Positions 15,733 through 21,852 of a stretch of DNA of 24,604 nt are shown piece by piece; position 1 is the first letter of the stretch, and the number at the start of each line of letters is the position of its first letter. A model generated the notes under the pieces. The model did no database searches and was not told the DNA's origin. It saw only the letters and a program-made list of their open reading frames with translations. The DNA comes from CAZRGV01 sp964599655 (GTDB lineage: Bacteria; Planctomycetota; Planctomycetia; Isosphaerales; Isosphaeraceae): the NCBI GenBank assembly GCA_964599655.1, contig CAZRGV010000095.1, positions 1 to 24,604 on the forward strand, given 5' to 3'. A program made the position numbers and the translations under genes.

Positions 15733-17502
15733 ATGACTCGGGAACGGACCAATCGATGGCGTTGGCGCGCCCAACGGCGGACAAGACCGTTGGCGATCGC
15801 CTTCGGCGTCGTCGCGGCCTTCGTGGCCTGGGAGTTGGTGCCGGCCTGGTGGGAGGCCCTGCCGCGCTGGGTGACGCGTGGCCTGGCCCTGGGGTTTTTG
15901 CACGGATTCCTTCTGCTTTACGTCGTTGGCCTGGCGACGGCGGCGCTGGGCCTGGTCGGTCTCGTGCCTTGGCTGATTCGCGCTCGACGACGAGGGGCGA
16001 GACACCCCTGGATCGCCCGGGCGATCGCCTTGTGCGTGGCCAGTTTGATCGGGTTCGGATTGCTCGAGGGCGCGTCGGCGGCGCTGGAGGTCTGGACTCG
16101 CAGGCCGATTCCAATGCCTCCGCCCCCGCCGGACGATCCGGCCAACCGGCTTCCGAACAAGGCGCTCGGGGGAAGCCCGAATGAGCTGCGGCTGGTCGTC
16201 TTCGGTGAGTCGAGCGCGCGGGGCGTGCCGTTCGACCCTTGGATCTCGATTGGACAGATCGTCGCCTGGCAACTGGAGCACGTCTTCCCCGATCGCAAGG
16301 TCGTCCTCGAAAGTCGGGCCTCGAACGGCTCGGTGCTCCGGCCGATGGTCGAACGCCTGGCCACGCTCGAGCACCGCCCCGACGCCGTGCTGCTTTACTC
16401 GGGCCACAACGAGTTCCAGTCGAAGTTCGGCTGGTCTCGCGTGGTGGATTATTATCCCGAGGATCGTCGGATCCGGCCCCGTTCGCTCGTCGATCGGCTG
16501 TGCGCGCAAACCCCCCTGCTCCGCCTGATCGGAGCCTCGATCCAGAAGCAGCGCATCGACCTGCCCCCCTCGCCGGTGCGTCGATCGCTCGTCGATCGGC
16601 CGACGGTCACCGCGGACGAGTACGCGACGTTGCGATCCGACTACCACCGAGACCTGGAAACCTTCGCCGCCTATCTGGAACGGCTCGGGGCCTTGCCGAT
16701 CCTGATCGTTCCCGCCGGCAACGAGGCCGGCTTCGGGCCCAACCGCTCGGTCCTCCCCGAACAGACGCGACGCCCTCAGAGAGAAACCTTCACGCGCGAG
16801 GTTCTCGCGGCCAAGGCCCTCGAAGCGACGGAACCAGCGCGCGCGGAAGCCCGCTATCGCGACCTGATCGCCCGGCAGCCGGGCTTCGCCGAAACCCACT
16901 TCCGCCTGGCCCGGCTCCTCGAAGCCTCCGACCGCTGGGACGAGGCGAAGCGGCAGTACCGGCTCGCCAGAGACCTCGACGCCTTGCCCGTCCGATGCCC
17001 CAGCGACTTCCAGTCCGCCTATCGCGAGGTCGAGGCAAGGCATGACGTCGTCGTCGTCGACGCCAACGCCGTCTTGCCCCGGCTGCATCCCCACGGCCTG
17101 CTCGACGACCTCCAGTTCTCCGACATCCAGCACGCGAGCTTTCGAGGCTATCTCGCCCTGGCGCAGGAAGTGCTCGACCAGTTGTACGCGCGTCGCGCTT
17201 TTGGCTGGCCCGACGGCGTGCCGGCCCCCGTTGTCGATCCCGACGAGTGCGCCGCCCACTTCGGACTCGACGCCCAACGTTGGCAGGAAATCTGTCGCCA
17301 CAGCGCGATTCTCAACGGCAGCTTCGTCGAGATCCGTTACGACCCGACCGAGCGCGAGGCCCGGACCCAGAGCTTGCGGCGTGCCGCTCGGGAGGTCGCT
17401 CGGGGCCGTGCTCCCGATCAGCTCGGCGTCCGCGGGCTCGGCGTCCACCCGCCCGGATTGCACGAGCCCGCTCATCATCGAGAGATGCCTCACGCGGGTT
17501 GA
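15733..17502 (+). CDS. Membrane-anchored SGNH-type hydrolase with TPR-like segment
   Basis: A 589-residue protein from ATG 15733 (MTRERTNRWRW); the frame is open further upstream but that part is not protein-like. Three hydrophobic helices lie at ~20-36, ~50-82 and ~97-118, followed by a Pro-rich linker (IPMPPPPPDDP). The SGNH/GDSL hydrolase domain then follows: block I FGESSARG (157-164, nucleophile Ser160), block III YSGHNEF (222-228) and block V DIQHASF (464-470, Asp464/His467). Between blocks III and V, residues ~355-415 form a helical TPR-like pair (AEARYRDLIARQPGFAETHF; RWDEAKRQYRLARDL), so the hydrolase domain is interrupted by it. Such enzymes act on ester bonds, often acetyl groups of sugars at the envelope; the substrate here is unknown. 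The last ~50 residues are Arg/His-rich and low in structure. It is followed 147 bases later by the MocA gene. Confidence 0.78.
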   Translation: MTRERTNRWRWRAQRRTRPLAIAFGVVAAFVAWELVPAWWEALPRWVTRGLALGFLHGFLLLYVVGLATAALGLVGLVPWLIRARRRGARHPWIARAIALCVASLIGFGLLEGASAALEVWTRRPIPMPPPPPDDPANRLPNKALGGSPNELRLVVFGESSARGVPFDPWISIGQIVAWQLEHVFPDRKVVLESRASNGSVLRPMVERLATLEHRPDAVLLYSGHNEFQSKFGWSRVVDYYPEDRRIRPRSLVDRLCAQTPLLRLIGASIQKQRIDLPPSPVRRSLVDRPTVTADEYATLRSDYHRDLETFAAYLERLGALPILIVPAGNEAGFGPNRSVLPEQTRRPQRETFTREVLAAKALEATEPARAEARYRDLIARQPGFAETHFRLARLLEASDRWDEAKRQYRLARDLDALPVRCPSDFQSAYREVEARHDVVVVDANAVLPRLHPHGLLDDLQFSDIQHASFRGYLALAQEVLDQLYARRAFGWPDGVPAPVVDPDECAAHFGLDAQRWQEICRHSAILNGSFVEIRYDPTEREARTQSLRRAAREVARGRAPDQLGVRGLGVHPPGLHEPAHHREMPHAG

Positions 17503-17649
17503 TCCGGGCGTTCGCCGATTGCGGGTTCCTTGCTGGCCCCCTTCGATGGTGTCGGCTAGGATGAAGGCCAATCGCGTCCTGGCTCTGACTGGCCGGTCGA
17601 CGTCAATCCCTGCCGAGGACGCCCGATCCGGTTCCCGGAGTGCTCTCCG

Positions 17650-18774
17650 ATGTTCCAGGCTCCCTATCGCGCGGCGGTGATCGGACGGACGGGTCGGGGC
17701 GACTACGGTCATGGGCTCGACGTCGCCTTGCTCGACCAGCCAAAGCTCAAGGTCGTGGCCGTGGCCGATGAGAATCCGAGCGGGCTCGCGGCCGCCGCGA
17801 AACGGCTCAAGGTCGAACAGGCCTACGCCGACTATCGCGAGATGCTCGACCGCGAGAAGCCCCAGTTCGTCGTGGTCGGGCCGCGATGGATCGACGCCCA
17901 TCGCGAGATCATCGTCGCCTGCGCCGAGCGCGGGGCCAACATTTTCACCGAGAAGCCGTTCGCGCCGACCCTGGCCGATTGCGACGCGATCGCCGACGCC
18001 TGCGCCCGATCGCACGTCAAGCTCGCGATCGCCTTCCAGACGCGCTACAGCCCCCGTTATGAACAGGTCAAGAAACTCATCGATGACGGCGCCATCGGAG
18101 AGCTGCTCGAAATCCGGGGTCGTGGCAAGGAAGACCGTCGGGGCGGCGGCGAGGATCTCTTCGTGCTTGGCTCGCACATCATGGATCTCTTCCGCGGTTT
18201 CCTGGGCGACGCCGCCTGGTGCTTCGCCCGCGTCACCGAGAACGGCCAGCCCGTCGGCAAGGCCCAGGTCCGGCAGGGCGCCGAGGGGCTTGGACTCCTG
18301 GCCGGCGATCGGATCGACGCCCTGTACGGCTTCACGAATACCCCCGTCCTGGCCTACTTCGCCACGAGCCGCCCGAAGGAGCACGGCAGCCGTTTCGGCA
18401 TTCAACTGCTTGGCTCGAAGGGCCGCATCGACATGGGAACCGGCTGGATGCCGCCCGCCTTCCTCTTGGCCGACCCGACCTGGCGCGCGTCTTCCAGCGG
18501 ATCGCGTTGGGTCGAGATCTCGAGTGCCGGACCGGGCAAGCCCGAAACGATGGGCTCAAACGACCTGGTCGCGGCCAACCGCCTGATCGTCGCCGACTGG
18601 ATTCAGGCCGTCGAGAACGACACGCAACCGAAGGTCAACCTCGAGGACGCTCGGGGCACCGTCGAGATGATCCTGGCCACCTACGCCTCCCACATCCAGA
18701 AGGCACCGGTGTCGATCCCGCTCCGTGACCGACAGCGGCATCCCCTGGAGACCTTCGGCGAGGGGGCGCCCTGA
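17650..18774 (+). CDS. Gfo/Idh/MocA family oxidoreductase
   Basis: A 374-residue NAD(P)-dependent dehydrogenase from ATG 17650. The N-terminal Rossmann fold shows AVIGRTGRGDYGHGLD (9-24, a variant of the GxGxxG loop), VVAVADENP (strand 2 with the acidic residue that binds the ribose) and FTEKPF (99-104), the EKP motif of the family. The C-terminal substrate domain has DLFVLGSHIMDLFRGF (169-184) with a likely catalytic His176. Length is usual for the family. These enzymes oxidise or reduce sugars, inositols or their derivatives; planctomycetes carry many copies with unknown substrates. No signal peptide is present, so it is cytoplasmic. Its TGA overlaps the next ATG by one base (TGATG), so it is very probably co-translated with the methyltransferase gene. 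Confidence 0.9.
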   Translation: MFQAPYRAAVIGRTGRGDYGHGLDVALLDQPKLKVVAVADENPSGLAAAAKRLKVEQAYADYREMLDREKPQFVVVGPRWIDAHREIIVACAERGANIFTEKPFAPTLADCDAIADACARSHVKLAIAFQTRYSPRYEQVKKLIDDGAIGELLEIRGRGKEDRRGGGEDLFVLGSHIMDLFRGFLGDAAWCFARVTENGQPVGKAQVRQGAEGLGLLAGDRIDALYGFTNTPVLAYFATSRPKEHGSRFGIQLLGSKGRIDMGTGWMPPAFLLADPTWRASSSGSRWVEISSAGPGKPETMGSNDLVAANRLIVADWIQAVENDTQPKVNLEDARGTVEMILATYASHIQKAPVSIPLRDRQRHPLETFGEGAP

Positions 18775-20378
18775 TGCCGCTCGAGCCGCCGAGCCCGACC
18801 GAGGACGAGCAGGCCCTTCGCGCCAGTTACGATGCGGTCCCCTACGAGAGTCAGGCCCTCATCGAGACGCACCCCGACCGGATCGCGTCGGTGGCCACGC
18901 TCTTCGGTCTGTCGCCGCCGACGGTCGCGACGGCTCGCGTGCTGGAACTCGGCTGCGCGCGGGGCGGAAATCTCATCCCGATGGCCCTGGAGCTGCCCGA
19001 AGCCCGTTTTCTCGGCATCGACCTCTCCCCGAGGCAAATCGCCGACGGCCAGTCGTCGATCGAGACGCTCGGCCTTCGCAACATCGAGCTCCGGGCGATG
19101 AGCCTCACCGAACTCGGCGACGACCTCGGCCCGTTCGACTACATTCTCTGCCACGGCGTTTATAGCTGGGTGCCCGAGCCGGTTCGCCAGGCCATCCTCG
19201 AGATCTGCGCCCGGAGGCTCGTCCCGAACGGTGTCGCCTACGTCAGCTACAACACGTTCCCAGGCTGGCTCATCCCCTCATTGATTCGCGAGATGATGCT
19301 CGGCCATGTCCGATCGGTGTCCGATCCCGTTGAACGGGTCCGGCGCGCCCGGCAACTGGTCGAAACCCTGGCCCGGTCGATCCCCGACGCGCAAAGCCCC
19401 TACGCGCTTCTGGTCCAGAAAGAGGCCGCCGAGATCCAGAACAAGTCCGACACCTACCTCTTGCATGAACATCTCGACTCCGTGAACGAACCGGTCTACG
19501 TTCGACAGTTCCTCGAACAGACGACCGCGACGGGCCTCCGCTATCTCGGCGACGCGCGCATCGGCTCGATGCCCGCGCTTCAGCAACCCCGCATCCGCGA
19601 GATCCTGGAAGGGCTCTCGCACGATCCCAGCGAACAGGAACAGCTCTTCGACGCCCTGCACAACCGGCGGTTCCGTCGTTCCTTGCTCGTGCGCGCCGAT
19701 GCGCCAGACCCGCCACGTTCGACCCCCTCCACCGACGCCATGGCCGGGCTTCGGATCAGCACCCTGGTCGCGCCGGCCTTCGCGAGTCCCGACCTCCGCG
19801 CCGGAGTCGCCGCGTCGTTCCGTCCGTTCGGATCGACCGTCCCGTTCTCCACGACCGACCCGATGACCAAGGCCCTCCTCGTCGTGCTGTCCGAATCGCA
19901 CCCGAGGTCCTTGCCGTTCGAAACCCTTTGGACGCTCGTCCGGTCACGATTGGCCCGCGCCCTCGGCGGCGAAGGCCCGTCCAGGGAGCAGGTCGCGGCC
20001 GCCGTGTTGAGTGGCCTGGCCGCGTCGATCGTGGACATGCACACCCTGGAATTCCGGTTCGCGGCCGAACCCGGCGATCGTCCAACGGCCAGCCCGATCG
20101 CCCGCCTCCAGGCGGAATCCCAAGGCAACGTCGTCAACCTCCGGCATCGCCTGGTCCTGCTCAGCGAGTTCGACCGCCTGGTGATCCGCCAGCTCGACGG
20201 CCGACGTGATTTCGAGGCCGTTCTCGGCGCCGTCGAGGCGGCCATTCTCGCCGGTCAGTTCACGATTCATCAGGACAACCAGCCGATCACCGACCCCAGC
20301 CAGATCCGGCCAATCTTGAGGCGATCGATTCCACCGAGCCTGCAACGTCTCGCCTCGTTCGCGTTGCTCACGAGCTGA
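18774..20378 (+). CDS. PKMT-type class I SAM methyltransferase with regulatory domain
   Basis: A 534-residue protein whose ATG (18774) overlaps the stop of the MocA gene. The N-terminal class I methyltransferase fold has motif I VLELGCARGGNLIPMA (56-71), motif II FLGIDLS (79-85) and motif IV FDYILCHGVYSWVP (121-134); YNTFPGWLIP (159-168) follows. Next comes the domain known as methyltransferase regulatory domain (PF10119), at ~185-290 (SPYALLVQKEA; YLLHEHLDSVNEPVYV), and a C-terminal helical winged-helix-like part to the end (LSEFDRLVIRQLDGRRD). This order is the one of rickettsial protein lysine methyltransferases PKMT1/2, which methylate the outer-membrane protein OmpB; homologues occur widely in planctomycetes and other phyla with unknown targets. 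It is probably a protein methyltransferase; the target is not deducible. Co-translation with a sugar-type oxidoreductase is unusual. Confidence 0.85.
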   Translation: MPLEPPSPTEDEQALRASYDAVPYESQALIETHPDRIASVATLFGLSPPTVATARVLELGCARGGNLIPMALELPEARFLGIDLSPRQIADGQSSIETLGLRNIELRAMSLTELGDDLGPFDYILCHGVYSWVPEPVRQAILEICARRLVPNGVAYVSYNTFPGWLIPSLIREMMLGHVRSVSDPVERVRRARQLVETLARSIPDAQSPYALLVQKEAAEIQNKSDTYLLHEHLDSVNEPVYVRQFLEQTTATGLRYLGDARIGSMPALQQPRIREILEGLSHDPSEQEQLFDALHNRRFRRSLLVRADAPDPPRSTPSTDAMAGLRISTLVAPAFASPDLRAGVAASFRPFGSTVPFSTTDPMTKALLVVLSESHPRSLPFETLWTLVRSRLARALGGEGPSREQVAAAVLSGLAASIVDMHTLEFRFAAEPGDRPTASPIARLQAESQGNVVNLRHRLVLLSEFDRLVIRQLDGRRDFEAVLGAVEAAILAGQFTIHQDNQPITDPSQIRPILRRSIPPSLQRLASFALLTS

Positions 20379-20520
20379 TCCACGCCCGACGCAACGATCC
20401 CGAGCTTCATCCGAACTTCCATCGAATCCAGGTCTTGCGATCGCGAGTCGATGCGCCTCGCAGGTCGGGCGCTCGGCCCTCGCAATCCCTCGCAGGGGCG
20501 ATCCATCCTCGTGATCACGC

Positions 20521-20551
20521 ACGGACCGGTCGGGTCGCTCTATCCGTTTTT
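20521..20551 (+). terminator. Weak terminator-like hairpin after PKMT gene
   Basis: ACGGA (20521-20525) pairs with TCCGT (20543-20547) and is followed by TTTTT ending at 20551. The stem is only five pairs with a long loop; position 140 bases after the PKMT stop is compatible with operon termination. Confidence 0.3.
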
Positions 20552-20568
20552 CTGATGGAGCGGAGTGC

Positions 20569-20584
20569 GGAATTTTAAAATTCC
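20569..20584. promoter_or_regulatory. Perfect 16-bp AT-rich palindrome (operator candidate)
   Basis: GGAATTTTAAAATTCC reads the same on both strands. It is strikingly AT-rich for this genome and ends three bases before the TTGACG -35 hexamer, a position typical of operators or activator sites. Confidence 0.55.
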
Positions 20585-20587
20585 CTC

Positions 20588-20617
20588 TTGACGCGGCGGA
20601 CCCCGCCCGAGTTAAGT
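20588..20617 (+). promoter_or_regulatory. Sigma70-type promoter candidate
   Basis: TTGACG (20588-20593) is a 5/6 match to the -35 consensus; TTAAGT (20612-20617), 18 bases downstream, is a weak -10. Together with the flanking palindrome and LysR box it marks the likely promoter of the LysR gene. Confidence 0.4.
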
Positions 20618-20633
20618 ATTGAAATTCTCGATA
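20617..20633 (+). promoter_or_regulatory. LysR-type box overlapping the -10/start region
   Basis: TATTGAAATTCTCGATA is an imperfect dyad (12 of 17 symmetric positions), with T-N11-A (T20619, A20631) and an ATT-N9-GAT core close to the classical ATC-N9-GAT LysR box. Overlap with the promoter would suit autorepression by the downstream LysR protein. Confidence 0.4.
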
Positions 20634-20802
20634 CCGTGCCGCGCGCACTATCGAGGTTTCACCAGTGCTGTTCGGGCCGTCAACGTGCGGGCGGCCGTTT
20701 TTCCGGATCGGAATGTCGGTCGTTGGACATCCGGGGTTGGCCGGCTTGGCCGGTTCACTCCGCGATCGTTCCCTCGACACGACGGCGGGAACCGCGAGGT
20801 CC

Positions 20803-21732
20803 ATGCAGCTCGAAGCCCTCAAGATCTTCTGTGACGTGGTTCGCTGGGCGAGCTTCTCGCGCGGGGCGGCCGAGAACGGCGTCTCGCAGTCGTCGGCCAG
20901 CCAGGCGGTCCACCAGTTGGAGGTCCGGCTCGGAGCCAAGCTGATCGACCGCTCCAAGCGCCCGCTGGTGCTCACGCCTCACGGAAAGGTCTTCTACGAG
21001 GGCTGCAAGGATCTCGTCGGCCGTTACTTCGAAATCGAGAACCGGGTCAAGGCGCTGGCCGACGATCACAAGCTCGTGGGGACCGTGCGCGTGGCGTCGA
21101 TCTACTCGGTCGGCCTGGCGCACATGAGCCGCTACGTCGAGCGGTTCCACGAACGCCATCCCGGCGCGAACGTCCGGCTGGAGTACCTCCACCCGACCCG
21201 AGTCGTCGAGAGCGTCATGGAAGGCGTGGCGGAGCTCGGCCTGATCTCCTTCCCGAGAAAGTGGCCCGACCTGGACGTGGTCCCCTGGCGCGAGGAAGAA
21301 ATGGTGGTGGCCGTTCACCCCAAGCACCGCTTCGCCAGCCTGGGAACCATCGAGATCGGCCAGCTCGACGGCGAGAAGTTCGTGGGCTTCGACGCCGATC
21401 TGTCGATCCGGCGCGTGATCGACCGGTTCCTCCGCAAGCACGGCGTTCAGGTCGAAACCACCCTGGAATTCGACAACATCGAGAACATCAAGCGCGCCGT
21501 GGAGATTCCGGCGGGCGTCTCGATCCTGCCCGAGCCGACACTGACTCAAGAACTCCAAGCGGGCACGCTGGTCGCCGTCCGGTTTCGCGACCATCGCCTG
21601 ACCCGCCCACTGGCGATCCTTCACCGCAGCGGTCAGCTCGGGCTGACGGCCTCGCGGTTTCTCAAACTGTTGACCCAGGGAGACGACGCGGCGACGGCCC
21701 GAGAAGGCGTCGCCGCCGGAAACGCTCTCTGA
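20803..21732 (+). CDS. LysR-family transcriptional regulator
   Basis: A 309-residue protein starting at ATG 20803 (MQLEALKIFCDVVRWASFSR); the start is fixed by the family, whose winged helix-turn-helix begins within the first residues. The DNA-binding domain spans ~1-60 (AAENGVSQSSASQAVHQLE as recognition region; KRPLVLTPHGKVFYEGC), then a linker helix, then the effector-binding domain (~90-295: GTVRVASIYSVGLAHM; GVAELGLISFPRKWPDLDVVPW; GVSILPEPTLTQEL). LysR proteins bind a small co-inducer and regulate adjacent genes, and often repress themselves. The gene is followed after 120 bases by gltB on the same strand, so control of glutamate synthase (as GltC does in Bacillus, there divergent) is a good hypothesis. 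Its upstream region carries a LysR-type box. Confidence 0.9.
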   Translation: MQLEALKIFCDVVRWASFSRGAAENGVSQSSASQAVHQLEVRLGAKLIDRSKRPLVLTPHGKVFYEGCKDLVGRYFEIENRVKALADDHKLVGTVRVASIYSVGLAHMSRYVERFHERHPGANVRLEYLHPTRVVESVMEGVAELGLISFPRKWPDLDVVPWREEEMVVAVHPKHRFASLGTIEIGQLDGEKFVGFDADLSIRRVIDRFLRKHGVQVETTLEFDNIENIKRAVEIPAGVSILPEPTLTQELQAGTLVAVRFRDHRLTRPLAILHRSGQLGLTASRFLKLLTQGDDAATAREGVAAGNAL

Positions 21733-21852
21733 GTTGAGCCGTCCGGGGAACCGCACTCTCGCGAGGCCCTGGGCGGCAGCGATCCGACCAATCCGAACCG
21801 AGGAGTTGACGTTGGGCCGAAGGACGCGGCCGAGACGCGAAAGGGAACGACC

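Larger units (their letters stand above)
20379..20802 (+). other. 424-base gene-free control region upstream of the LysR gene
   Basis: No convincing gene. It contains three CCTCGCA heptamers (20456, 20478, 20488), a weak terminator-like ACGGA/TCCGT pair followed by five T (20521-20551), a perfect AT-rich palindrome, a sigma70-like -35 and a LysR-type box (listed separately). From the presumed start of transcription to the chosen LysR ATG there is a ~170-base leader. An in-frame GTG at 20665 and ATG at 20713 could extend LysR by 46 or 30 residues, but that sequence is unlike LysR proteins. Confidence 0.55.

Noticed and set aside
15457..18405. 982-codon open frame on the minus strand
   Set aside because: It runs antisense to the SGNH and MocA genes, which have clear motifs; the translation has no recognisable domain and results from high-GC codon bias.
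20456..20494. Three CCTCGCA heptamers as a possible repeat array
   Set aside because: Units are short and unevenly spaced (22 and 10 bases); not a CRISPR or iteron array.
20665..20802. Upstream in-frame starts for the LysR gene
   Set aside because: LysR proteins begin at the helix-turn-helix; the extension is Gly/Arg-rich and unlike the family.
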